Of a stretch of DNA of 64,000 nt, positions 26,871 through 34,968 are shown in pieces (position 1 is the first letter of the stretch; every line of letters begins with the position of its first letter). The DNA is from DASUSH01 sp963785155 (lineage in GTDB: Bacteria; Actinomycetota; Thermoleophilia; Solirubrobacterales; 70-9): assembly GCA_963785155.1 (NCBI GenBank), contig CAWAUB010000014.1:62001-126000 (forward strand). Direction: 5' to 3'. Under the pieces are notes generated by a model, which was not told where the DNA came from, searched no databases, and saw only the letters and a program-made list of their open reading frames with translations. Both the position numbers and the translations under genes were made by a program.

Positions 26871-26914
26871 GACGATTCCGATCGAATCCTCCGCTTCGCG
26901 TCCGGTTCGATCGG
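26870..26914 (-). repeat. Hairpin element copy 3, upstream of recQ
   Basis: Reverse-strand copy. Perfect 9-bp arms CCGATCGAA/TTCGATCGG (26878-26886, 26906-26914) enclose the same 19-nt core as copy 2. The tail, read on the minus strand, is AATCGTCT and touches the last base of the purF stop. It occupies most of the purF-recQ gap, just before the recQ ribosome site (GGAGGGG at 26921-26927). Confidence 0.85.
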
Positions 26915-26932
26915 GTTTGAGGAGGGGCGAAG

Positions 26933-28481
26933 TTGCGCCAGCTCGGGCTTGACGACATAGACATGAGTCGATCTGGATCCAGCAGAGGCGCTGCGGGCGC
27001 AGTTCGGTCATCCCGGCTTCCGCCCCGGGCAGCGCGAGGCCGTCGACGCGGCGCTCGCCGGCCGCGACGTGCTGCTGGTGATGCCGACCGGCGCCGGCAA
27101 GTCGGTCTGCTACCAGCTGCCCGCGCTCGTCGACGGGCGGCTGGCGGTGGTCGTCTCCCCGCTCGTCTCACTGATGCAGGACCAGGTGGAGGGGCTGGGC
27201 GAGCACGCGGAGCTGATCAACGCGCAGCGCGACGGAACGGCCAACCGGGCGACGCTGATGCGGGCCGTCGCCGGCGACGTCGGGTTGCTCTACGTCTCCC
27301 CGGAGCGCTTCGGCACGCCCGGGTTCACCGACCGGCTGGCCGAGGCCGACATCGGCCTCTTCGTCGTCGACGAGGCGCACTGCGTGAGCCAGTGGGGGCA
27401 CGACTTCCGCCCCGACTACTTCCGCCTCGGCGACGTCGCGCAGCGGCTTGGCGCCGCCTCGACCTTCGCTGCGACGGCGACCGCGACGCCGCGAGTGGCG
27501 CTGGACATCGTCCGCCGGCTCGGGCTCGACGACCCGGCCAAGATCACCACCGGCTTCGACCGGCCGAACCTCTCCTACGACGTCGTCACCGTCCGCGGCG
27601 ACCGGGCGAAGCGGGCGGCGACCAAGTCCTTGCTCTCCGAGCCCGGGGCGCTGCCGGCGATCGTCTACGCGGGCACTCGCAAGAAGACCGACGAGGCGGC
27701 GCGGCGGCTGAGCGGCGAGTTGGGCTTCAAGGTCGACCCGTACCACGCGGGGATGGAGCGCGACGAGCGGGCCGAGGCGCAGCGGCGGTTCATGTCGGGC
27801 GGGGCGCCGGTCGTCGTCGCGACCAATGCGTTCGGGATGGGCGTCGACAAGGCCGACGTGCGGACCGTGATCCACGAGGCGGTGCCGTCCTCGCTCGAGG
27901 CCTACTACCAGGAGGCCGGGAGGGCCGGGCGCGACGGCCTCGCTTCCCGCTGCGTGCTGCTCGCCGAGAACCGCGACAAGGGCCTGCACGTCTTCTTCAT
28001 CAACCAGACCGAGGGCGAGGAGGCCAAGCAGCATCGCTGGCGCCAGTACCGGGAGGTCTGGGGCTACGTCGAGGGGGAGCGCTGCCGCCGCGAGGCGATC
28101 CTGCGGCACTTCGGCGACCGCGCGGATGCGGTTGCGAGCGGGCGCTGCTGCGACGTTTGCGACGGGCCTCTGGAGGTCGCGGCGGCGGCCGAGCCGGAGA
28201 TCCCCGCCGAGGTGGCCGGCGACCTCGATGGCGCAATCATCGCCGTCGTCCAGCGGGCGGACCCGGCCGTTGGGCGCACGCGGACGGTGGAGATCCTCCG
28301 CGGTGGCCGCAGCAAGGTCGTCGCTCGCTACAGCTACGACGCGCTTCCCGGCTACGGCCAGTTCCAGTCGCTGCGCGCCGATGACGTGCTGGCGCGGGTC
28401 GATGCGCTGATCGACGACGGCCGCCTGCGCTCCACCGGAGGGCGCTTTCCGAAGCTCGCCGTCACGGACCTCGCGGCGTGA
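26933..28481 (+). CDS. recQ: ATP-dependent DNA helicase RecQ (N-terminal frameshift)
   Basis: GGAGGGG precedes a TTG at 26933, but the helicase proper (DPAEALRAQFGHPGFRPGQREAV) lies in another frame. That frame has a TGA at 26964, so a one-base shift near 26970-26976 is inferred. Motif I PTGAGKSVCYQLPAL, motif II VVDEAHCVSQWGHDFRPDY, motif VI YYQEAGRAGRDG, and the RecQ zinc Cys set (CRREAIL... CCDVC) are complete. At about 510 residues, with a short winged-helix part and no HRDC domain, it is a short RecQ. Role: unwinding during recombination repair. It sits between purF and purN. Confidence 0.88.
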
Positions 28482-29092
28482 GCTTCAAGGTCGCGGTCCT
28501 CGCCTCCGGGACCGGCACGAACCTGCAGGCGATCCTGGACACGGCCCATGGCCGCGACGGGATCGACGTCGTCGGGGTCGCCTCCGACAAGGCGGACGCG
28601 ATGGCACTCGAGCGGGCGGGCCGGGCGGGGATCGAGGCCAGTGTCTTCCCGCTGGGCGACTACGCGGATCGAGAAGCGCGAGATGCGGCGCTGGGTGACT
28701 GGCTCGAGCGGCTCGAGGTCGACCTGATCGTCCTCGCCGGGTACATGCAGTTGCTGTCGGCCGGTTTCGTCGGGCGATTCGCGAACCGGATCATCAACGT
28801 CCACCCCGCGCTGCTGCCCTCGTTCCCGGGCCTCGACGCGATCGGCCAGGCGCTCGAGTGCGGCGTCGCGATCACGGGCGTCACCGTCCACTTCGTCGAC
28901 GAGGGCGTCGACTCAGGCCCGATCCTCCTTCAGCGGCCGATCCCGGTGCCGCCGGACCGCGATCGCGACGCGCTCGAGGAGGCGATCCACGCGACCGAGC
29001 ACGCGCTTCTGCCGGAGGCCGTACGGCTGATCGCGGCGGGCCGGGTGAGGTTCGATCCGGCCAACCCACGCATCGTTCGTATCGCTGAATAG
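28478..29092 (+). CDS. purN: Phosphoribosylglycinamide formyltransferase PurN
   Basis: 204 residues from a GTG overlapping the recQ stop. VAVLASGTGTNLQAILD (N-terminal phosphate loop), LIVLAGYMQLLS, and the catalytic triad region INVHPALLPSFPG (Asn, His) with TVHFVDEGVDSGPIL (Asp) are all present. It uses 10-formyl-THF to make FGAR, the substrate of PurLQS encoded upstream. Followed directly by purH. Confidence 0.95.
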   Translation: MSFKVAVLASGTGTNLQAILDTAHGRDGIDVVGVASDKADAMALERAGRAGIEASVFPLGDYADREARDAALGDWLERLEVDLIVLAGYMQLLSAGFVGRFANRIINVHPALLPSFPGLDAIGQALECGVAITGVTVHFVDEGVDSGPILLQRPIPVPPDRDRDALEEAIHATEHALLPEAVRLIAAGRVRFDPANPRIVRIAE

Positions 29093-29102
29093 ACTCGAAA
29101 AA

Positions 29103-30731
29103 ATGAGCGCGGGAGCGGTATCTGGAGACGCTGCGGAGGCCGCGGCGGTGGCGGCCGAGCGGCCGCTGAAGGTCCGCCGGGCGCTGATCTCGGTCACCGA
29201 CAAGACCGGGGTCGCGGAGTTCGCGGCTGGGCTGGAGCGTCTTGGGGTCGAGGTGATTTCGACTGGCGGGACGGCAGCGACTCTCGAGGAGGCCGGGGTC
29301 GCCGTGACCTCGGTCGAGGAAATGACCGGACAGGCGGAGATCCTCGGCGGCCGGGTGAAGACGCTGCACCCGCGGCTCCATGCCGCCCTGCTCGCCGTTA
29401 GGGACGACCCGGAGCACATGGCGACGCTCGAGGCGGAGGGGATTAAGCCGATCGACCTGGTCTGCGTGAATCTCTATCCGTTCGAGCGGGCGGTCGCCAG
29501 GCGCGACGTCACGGAGGCCGAGGCGGTCGAGAACATCGACATCGGCGGGCCGACGATGATCCGGGCGTCGGCGAAGAACCACCGCTACGTCGCGGTTGTC
29601 GTCAGCCCGGCGAGCTACGACGCGGTGCTCGCCGAGCTCTCCGAGTCGGATGGCGAGATCTCCGGCGCGACTCGGCACTGGCTCGCCAACGAGGCGTTCG
29701 CCACGACGGCGCGCTACGACGCTGCGATCAGCCGCTGGTTCGCCACGCGCTACGAGATGTTCCCGAGCCACGTGGTCACCGCGTTCGAGAAGTTCCTCGA
29801 CCTCTCCTACGGGGAGAACCCGCATCAGGGTGCCGCCCTCTACACGGAGGTCGGCGCGCGCTCCCACGTGCTGTCGCGCGTGGCGAAGCTGCATGGCAAG
29901 GAGTTGTCGTTCAACAACGTGCTCGACCTCGATGCGGCGCGGAAGCTCGTCGCCGAGTTCGACGAGCCGGCCTGCGCGATCGTCAAGCACAACAACCCGT
30001 GCGGGGTCGCGATCGCCGATGAGATCGAGGACGCGTACGAGCGGGCGCTCTCCTGCGACCCGCTCTCCGCCTTCGGCGGCGTGATCGCGATGAACCGCGA
30101 GGTCTCGCTGCCGCTCGCCGAGCGGCTGCATCAGAACTTCGTCGAGGTGCTGATCGCGCCCGGCTACGGCGGCGGCGGGCTCGAGGTGCTCCAGCAGAAG
30201 GAGTCGATCCGGATCCTCGAGGACACCGAGCGGCGCAGGCCAGATCCCGCCGAGCGGGACGTGAAGCGGGTTCGCGGCGGCCTGCTGGTCCAGGACTCCG
30301 ACAAGGTGAGCGAGGACCGCGACTCGATCGATGTGGCGACGAAGGCGACGCCGAACGAGGAGCAGTGGTCGGACCTGCTGTTCGCCTGGAAGGTCTGCCG
30401 GCACGTGCGCTCGAACGCGATCGTGCTCGCGAAGGAGGGCGCGACAGTCGGGATCGGCGCAGGCCAGATGAGCCGCGTCGACTCGGTCCGGATCGCGATC
30501 GACAAGGCACGTGACGCCCGAGGCGACGAGGCGGAAGAGGTTCTCGCCGGATGCGCCTGCGCGTCAGACGCGTTCTTCCCGTTCCCGGACGGCCCCGAGA
30601 CGGCGATGGAGGCCGGCGTGACCTCGCTGATCCAGCCGGGCGGCTCGAAGCGCGACGGCGAGGTGATCGCCGCCTGCGACGACGCGGGCGCGGCGATGGT
30701 CTTCACCGGCCGCCGGCACTTCCGGCACTGA
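29103..30731 (+). CDS. purH: Bifunctional AICAR transformylase/IMP cyclohydrolase PurH
   Basis: 542 residues. The N-terminal MGS-like cyclohydrolase domain (ALISVTDKTGVAEFA, LGGRVKTLHPRLHAALL) is followed by the AICARFT domain (KHNNPCGVAIADEI, DAFFPFPDGPETAMEAGV) and the canonical ending FTGRRHFRH. It catalyses the last two steps to IMP. There is a ten-base gap after purN, so recQ, purN and purH probably form one operon. Confidence 0.95.
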   Translation: MSAGAVSGDAAEAAAVAAERPLKVRRALISVTDKTGVAEFAAGLERLGVEVISTGGTAATLEEAGVAVTSVEEMTGQAEILGGRVKTLHPRLHAALLAVRDDPEHMATLEAEGIKPIDLVCVNLYPFERAVARRDVTEAEAVENIDIGGPTMIRASAKNHRYVAVVVSPASYDAVLAELSESDGEISGATRHWLANEAFATTARYDAAISRWFATRYEMFPSHVVTAFEKFLDLSYGENPHQGAALYTEVGARSHVLSRVAKLHGKELSFNNVLDLDAARKLVAEFDEPACAIVKHNNPCGVAIADEIEDAYERALSCDPLSAFGGVIAMNREVSLPLAERLHQNFVEVLIAPGYGGGGLEVLQQKESIRILEDTERRRPDPAERDVKRVRGGLLVQDSDKVSEDRDSIDVATKATPNEEQWSDLLFAWKVCRHVRSNAIVLAKEGATVGIGAGQMSRVDSVRIAIDKARDARGDEAEEVLAGCACASDAFFPFPDGPETAMEAGVTSLIQPGGSKRDGEVIAACDDAGAAMVFTGRRHFRH

Positions 30732-30766
30732 TCAAAGTTCAACCTTCTCTGACTAGCATCGCTTCA

Positions 30767-30839
30767 GGGCCTTTAGCTCAATTGGTAGAGCGCGACCCTT
30801 TTAAGGTTGGAGATCTGGGTTCGAGCCCCAGGGGGCCCA
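30767..30839 (+). tRNA. tRNA-Lys (anticodon UUU)
   Basis: 73 nt fold to a full cloverleaf. Acceptor GGGCCTT pairs with GGGGCCC (two G-U pairs); D arm GCTC/GAGC; anticodon stem CGACC/GGTTG with loop CTTTTAA giving anticodon TTT; T arm CTGGG-TTCGAGC-CCCAG; discriminator A. CCA is not encoded. It reads AAA and AAG. Confidence 0.95.
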
Positions 30840-30859
30840 CTTTCCGTCTGGTCAGCTTG

Positions 30860-30873
30860 CGAACATGCGTTCG
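30860..30873. promoter_or_regulatory. LexA (SOS) box, orphan
   Basis: CGAACATGCGTTCG has perfect CGAAC/GTTCG half-sites with the 4-bp spacer of the Gram-positive LexA box. It lies in the 172-bp gap between tRNA-Lys and the thiamine genes. The last base starts a GTG that opens a 42-codon frame (30873-31001). No established SOS gene is adjacent in either direction. Confidence 0.6.
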
Positions 30874-31001
30874 TGAAACGGGAGCCAGTTCCCCCACCCG
30901 AACCTCTGGTCGCAAGGCGGGGCCGGCCCATCTCGCCGACGCGTACCGCGCCGGTTTCCGTCCGGCCGGGGCCCGTTACGAGGACCTGCACTAGCCGGTA
31001 G
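30873..31001 (+). CDS. Possible small SOS-linked ORF, 42 residues
   Basis: GTG directly on the LexA-box end gives VKREPVPPPEPLVARRGRPI and onwards, a very basic, proline-rich peptide (7 Arg plus Lys and many Pro) with no domain I recognise. There is no ribosome site, so it would be leaderless if expressed. It is equally likely that the box regulates something else or is degenerate. Reported because the gap otherwise holds no gene. Confidence 0.25.
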   Translation: MKREPVPPPEPLVARRGRPISPTRTAPVSVRPGPVTRTCTSR

Positions 31002-31011
31002 TTGCTGCGGG

Positions 31012-32022
31012 CTACTCCCGAAGGTCCGGCAGACCCTCCTCTGGCGTGGACGCCTCCGCGTGCAGGCGGCGGGGAATGCGGCCGGCGCGGCGGGCTTCGT
31101 AGCCGGCTTCGACGGCATTTCGCATTGCTCGGGCCATCCGGGCCGGGTCCTCGGCTCGGGAGATCGAGCTGGCGAGGAGGACTCCTTCGCAGCCGAGCTC
31201 CATGGCGAGGGCGGCGTCGGATGCAGTGCCGATGCCGGCGTCGAGGATCACGGGGACGCTCGCGCGGTCGACGATGATCCGGACGTTGTAGGGGTTGCGG
31301 ATTCCCGACCCGGAGCCGATCGGTGAGCCGAGCGGCATCACCGCGGCGCAGCCGACGTCCTCGAGGCGGCGGGCAAGGATTGGGTCGTCGTTGGTGTACG
31401 GCAGGACCGTGAAGCCGTCGTCGATCAGGATCTCCGCGGCCTCGATCAGCTCGACCGCGTCCGGGAAGAGAGTCCGGTCGTCGCCGATCACCTCGAGCTT
31501 GATCCAGTCGGTCTCGAACGCCTCCCGGGCGAGCTTGGCGGTCCGGACCGCGTCCCGCGCCGTGTAGCAACCCGCCGTGTTCGGGAGGGTGAAGAGGCCG
31601 AGGCCGTCGATCACCTCCAGCACCGACCCCTGGGCGAGCGGATCGACCCGGCGCAGCGCGACCGTGACGATCTCCGTTCCCGATGCCACCAGCGCCCGCT
31701 CCATGTCCTCGAGCGAGCGGAAGCCGCCGGTGCCGATGATCAGCCGCGAGCCCCAGGTCCGCCCGCCGAGCTCGAACTCCGTGGCCGCCGCACCTTCGCG
31801 CTCGGCCTCGGTGCGCTCGCCGCCGCCGATCGCCCTCACCACCTCGACGGCCTGGCCGTCGCGCAGCTCCGTGGCCCCCCACTCCGCCCGCGGAACCACC
31901 TCGCCGTCGACCGCCACGGCGACCCCGCGCGGCTCCGACTGCACGCCCGCGCGCTCAACCGCGTCGGCGACGCTCGCGCCCGCCGAGATCTCGACCGGTT
32001 CTCCGTTCAGCTCGATCGTCAT
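31012..32022 (-). CDS. thiG: ThiS-ThiG fusion (sulfur carrier/thiazole synthase)
   Basis: 336 residues. Residues 1-66 are ThiS (MTIELNGEPVEISAGASVAD ... VVRAIGGG). From about residue 82 comes ThiG (FELGGRTWGSRLIIGTGGF) with the Schiff-base Lys in WIKLEVIGDDRTLFPD and the TIM-barrel tail VILDAGIGTASDAALAMELG. ThiG joins deoxyxylulose phosphate, dehydroglycine and sulfur from ThiS thiocarboxylate. In free ThiS the Gly-Gly must be terminal; here it is internal, followed by ERTEAEREG. Fusions of this type are annotated in other bacteria. Start overlaps the thiO stop (ATGA). Confidence 0.92.
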   Translation of the reverse strand: MTIELNGEPVEISAGASVADAVERAGVQSEPRGVAVAVDGEVVPRAEWGATELRDGQAVEVVRAIGGGERTEAEREGAAATEFELGGRTWGSRLIIGTGGFRSLEDMERALVASGTEIVTVALRRVDPLAQGSVLEVIDGLGLFTLPNTAGCYTARDAVRTAKLAREAFETDWIKLEVIGDDRTLFPDAVELIEAAEILIDDGFTVLPYTNDDPILARRLEDVGCAAVMPLGSPIGSGSGIRNPYNVRIIVDRASVPVILDAGIGTASDAALAMELGCEGVLLASSISRAEDPARMARAMRNAVEAGYEARRAGRIPRRLHAEASTPEEGLPDLRE

Positions 32023-33176
32023 GCGACCGCCTCCTCGCGGTCGAATCGCGACGGGCTCAGGCCACGCGCCGGCTCCGGCACCTCATCGCCCTCGAGCGCC
32101 GCGACGATCGCGTCCGCCGTCAGCGGCGCCAGCAGGATCCCGTTGCGGAAATGACCGCACGCCAGGATCAGGCCGGGCAGCCCGGCGACCCCGATGAGCG
32201 GGGCGTTGTCCGGTGAACCGGGCCGCAGACCCGCCGAGGTCTCCACGAGCTCGAGCTCGGCGACCTCGGGAAGGAGGCGATAGGCCTCGCGCAGCAACTC
32301 GTGGACACCGCCCGCGGTCACGGTCGTCTCGAACCCTCGCTCCTCGACGGTGGCGCCGACGATGAGGCGGCCATCGGCTCGGGGGACCATGTACACCCAG
32401 CGTGAGGCGACGATCCGCTCGCATGCCGGGTCCGCCCCGCGAAGCTCGATGATCTGTCCCTTCACCGGGCGGATCGGAGGCCGAGCATCGGCGGGCAGCC
32501 ATTCAGCCTCTCCGGACCAGGCGCCGGCCGCGAGGACGACCTGCCCGGCCCGCAGCTCTTGCCCGCCCTCGGTCCGGAGGCCGGCAAGTCGCTCACCGTC
32601 GAAGACTCCCTCAGCCGGAACATCGCCGCTGACCAACTCGCCTCCCGCCCGCGAGAACGCTTCCGCCAGCGCCGCGACCACGACCCGAGGATCGACCTCC
32701 GCCTCGGTCGGCGCGTACACCCCGCCCGCCACCTGGGTCGCAAGCCCCGGCTCGAGCCGCCGGCACTCGCTCGGCCGCAGCCACTCGGCATCGAGCCAAT
32801 GCGCGCGCTGCAATTCGAAATGACGCCGCAGCTCCTCCGCCTCGTCGCGGTCAAGCGCGACGTGGAGCGCGCCGACCGCTCGGTAGCCGACCTCGCGCCC
32901 TGACGCCGCGGCCAGCTCCTCGGCGAACCCCGGCCACGCACCCGCGGAGGCCAGGTTCGCCCGCAGCAGCCGCTCCTCGCCCCAGGAGACCTCGCCGATC
33001 GGGGCGAGCATCCCCGCCGCGACACCTGAGGCGCCGCCGCCCGGCTCCTCCCGCTCGATCAGGCAGACACGAAGGCCGCGCTCGGCGGCTCGCCAGGCAC
33101 ACGAAAGGCCGATCACGCCGCCGCCGACGACGATCGCGTCGAAGGCCCCTCTGCCCTTGCCTCGGTTGTGTGACAC
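32019..33176 (-). CDS. thiO: Glycine oxidase ThiO
   Basis: 385 residues from the GTG at 33176, placed just after the riboswitch and its ribosome site (GGAGG). The FAD dinucleotide motif is AIVVGGGVIGLSCAWRAAERG; GASGVAAGMLAPIGEV and VYAPTEAEVDPR are typical of ThiO, as is the C-terminal GHFRNGILLAPLTAD. It oxidises glycine to the dehydroglycine used by ThiG. The frame open to 33311 overlaps the riboswitch, so that longer start is rejected. Confidence 0.93.
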   Translation of the reverse strand: MSHNRGKGRGAFDAIVVGGGVIGLSCAWRAAERGLRVCLIEREEPGGGASGVAAGMLAPIGEVSWGEERLLRANLASAGAWPGFAEELAAASGREVGYRAVGALHVALDRDEAEELRRHFELQRAHWLDAEWLRPSECRRLEPGLATQVAGGVYAPTEAEVDPRVVVAALAEAFSRAGGELVSGDVPAEGVFDGERLAGLRTEGGQELRAGQVVLAAGAWSGEAEWLPADARPPIRPVKGQIIELRGADPACERIVASRWVYMVPRADGRLIVGATVEERGFETTVTAGGVHELLREAYRLLPEVAELELVETSAGLRPGSPDNAPLIGVAGLPGLILACGHFRNGILLAPLTADAIVAALEGDEVPEPARGLSPSRFDREEAVA

Positions 33177-33180
33177 GAAA

Positions 33181-33273
33181 CCTCCTCCCTGCGCCGGCAT
33201 TACCCGGATCAGGTTCTGGCGGTCGGCGGCAACAGCCACCCTCTCAGCCCTTCGGTGCGGGCTCCCGCAGTCG
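33181..33273 (-). promoter_or_regulatory. TPP riboswitch
   Basis: Read on the minus strand it has the two conserved thi-box blocks: GGGCTGAGAG, and ACCTGATCCGGGTAATG followed by CCGGCGCAGGGAGG. The end of the aptamer (AGGGAGGAGG) contains the ribosome site of thiO five bases before the GTG. This fits TPP-dependent hiding of the site and control of translation of thiO and thiS-thiG. Confidence 0.96.
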
Positions 33274-33299
33274 CAGTTCATCGTAGCCTGGGAGCCGAG

Positions 33300-34355
33300 A
33301 TGAGCGGGCAAAACGCGGCGGCGGTGCGCAAGATCCTCGAGCTGCTCAGCGAGGGCAAGGTGGACGAGATCGTCGCCGGGCTCCCCGACGACGCCGAATG
33401 GGACGCGACCGGCTCAGCAGCGTTGCGTGGCCTATTTCGCGGGCCCGACGAGATCCGCGCCGGGTTTGTCTCCTGGATGGATATCTGGGAGTCCTGGGCG
33501 TGGGAGCCCGAAGAGGTCGTCGAGCTTGATGCCGCCACCGTTCTCATAACCACCGTCACTCGCGGGACCGGCCGCGGCAGCGGCGTCGAGGTCACCGCGC
33601 GCGGCGCACACATCTGGACTTTCCGCGACGGGCAACCCGTCAAGGTCAGCATCCATCAGGATCGCGACGAGGCGCTCCGCTCCTACCGCGTTCGGCGGGT
33701 GGAAACCGCCGTCCTCTACTTCGTCTGCGAGGCGCGCCCTGGAGGCGAGGACCCTCGTCCGGTGCTCGATGCGGCGCTGCGAGGCGGAGCCGGCATCGTC
33801 CAGCTCCGCGAGAAGGAGCTCGATGACCAAGCATTGATCGATTCCGCGGCCCCCTTCCGCGACGCCGCGGACGAGCACGGCGCGCTCTTCGTCCTCAACG
33901 ACCGCCCCGACTTGGTCGAGGCGACGGGCGCCGACGGCGTCCATGTGGGCCAGGACGACATGTCCGTGGCGGAGGCCCGCGCGGCCGCGGGTCCGGGCGC
34001 CGTGGTCGGCCTGTCGACCCACACCGAGGCGCAGATCGAGGCCGCCGAGTCGGCAACCGGCGAGGCGCGACCGGACCAGATCAGCGTCGGCCCGATCTGG
34101 GAGACGCCGACGAAGGAGGGGCGACCCGCGACCGGCCTCGGCCTGATCGAGTTCGCGGCGCGCGAGGCGAGCCTGCCCTGGTTCGCGATCGGCGGCGTCG
34201 ATACCGAGAACGTCGACGAGGTCGCCCGCGCCGGCGCACGCCGGGCCGTCGTCGTGCGCGCGATCCGCGACGCCGCGGACCCGGAATCGGCCGCGCGCAG
34301 GCTGACCGACGCGCTCGCGGTCGCCGATCGAAAGACTGTGACCGCCGATGGGTAG
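33300..34355 (+). CDS. thiE: NTF2/SnoaL-like domain fused to thiamine-phosphate synthase ThiE
   Basis: Residues 1-125 (MSGQNAAAVRKILELLSEGKVDEIVAGL ... AHIWTFRDGQPVKVSIHQD) form an NTF2-like fold. From about residue 134 a complete ThiE follows (LYFVCEARPGGEDPRPVLDAAL, GIVQLREKEL, NDRPDLVEATGADGVHVGQDDM, ISVGPIWETPTK, FAIGGVDTENV). ThiE couples HMP-PP and thiazole phosphate. An in-frame GTG at 33699 would give ThiE alone (218 codons). No stop separates the domains, so this is either a real fusion or a lost stop. It diverges from thiO, so the TPP switch does not control it. Confidence 0.85.
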   Translation: MSGQNAAAVRKILELLSEGKVDEIVAGLPDDAEWDATGSAALRGLFRGPDEIRAGFVSWMDIWESWAWEPEEVVELDAATVLITTVTRGTGRGSGVEVTARGAHIWTFRDGQPVKVSIHQDRDEALRSYRVRRVETAVLYFVCEARPGGEDPRPVLDAALRGGAGIVQLREKELDDQALIDSAAPFRDAADEHGALFVLNDRPDLVEATGADGVHVGQDDMSVAEARAAAGPGAVVGLSTHTEAQIEAAESATGEARPDQISVGPIWETPTKEGRPATGLGLIEFAAREASLPWFAIGGVDTENVDEVARAGARRAVVVRAIRDAADPESAARRLTDALAVADRKTVTADG

Positions 34356-34938
34356 TCGCGAGCGAAAGCGGGCCGAGCGCCAGAAGCGAAAGACGCGGAG
34401 CGCCGAGCGGGAGGCGACGGCGCAGGAGCTCGCAGACGAGGCGACCTCATCGACGACCACCAACGGCTCCGAGGCCGGCACGGACCTGACCTCGCGGGCG
34501 GAGAGCACCTCCGCGCGCAAGGACCGCGAGGCGCGCGAGGCACTCGAGCCCCTCGAAGAGGGCGAGCGGCCGACCGTCGTCACCGTCGCCGCCGTGATCT
34601 GCAACGTGCTCGTGATCCTCAGCGCCACCGGCTACGCGCTCTGGGACGTGGTCGGCCCCGACGACCCACGGCCGCAGGCCTTCGGCGTCGTCGTCTTCAT
34701 CCTCCTCTTCGGGATGATGGCCTACGGGCTCTGGAAGGCCCGCTACTGGGCGGTTCTGGGCTTCCAGGCGACCCTGGTCCTCGTGATCATCTCCAGCGCG
34801 CTGGGGCTGATCGCCTCACTCTCACTCTTCCTCGCCCTCGGCAGCCTGATCCTGATGGCGGGCGCGGGGACGCTCTTCTATTTCATGATCAAGGCCTGGG
34901 CGCGGATCCAGATGCCGACGCCCCCAGGCCAGAGTTAG
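34348..34938 (+). CDS. Membrane protein with basic N-terminal tail
   Basis: 196 residues. The first 75 are highly charged (RERKRAERQKRKTRSAEREA, later DREAREALEPLEEGE), followed by four predicted membrane spans (about residues 78-98, 108-126, 132-155, 158-180) and a short tail ending PTPPGQS. Overlaps thiE by 8 bp, so it is co-translated. Similar proteins are widespread near lpd or thi genes in Actinobacteria but have no known function. Confidence 0.7.
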   Translation: MGSRERKRAERQKRKTRSAEREATAQELADEATSSTTTNGSEAGTDLTSRAESTSARKDREAREALEPLEEGERPTVVTVAAVICNVLVILSATGYALWDVVGPDDPRPQAFGVVVFILLFGMMAYGLWKARYWAVLGFQATLVLVIISSALGLIASLSLFLALGSLILMAGAGTLFYFMIKAWARIQMPTPPGQS

Positions 34939-34968
34939 CGTCTGAGGCCACTCGGATAGATTTGGTGT

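Noticed and set aside
26933..28384. Alternative 483-residue frame over recQ
   Set aside because: Apart from the first few codons it is an Arg/Ala-rich shadow; the helicase motifs are in the other frame.
32019..33311. Longer thiO start at 33311
   Set aside because: It would translate the TPP riboswitch. The FAD motif and ribosome site support the GTG at 33176.
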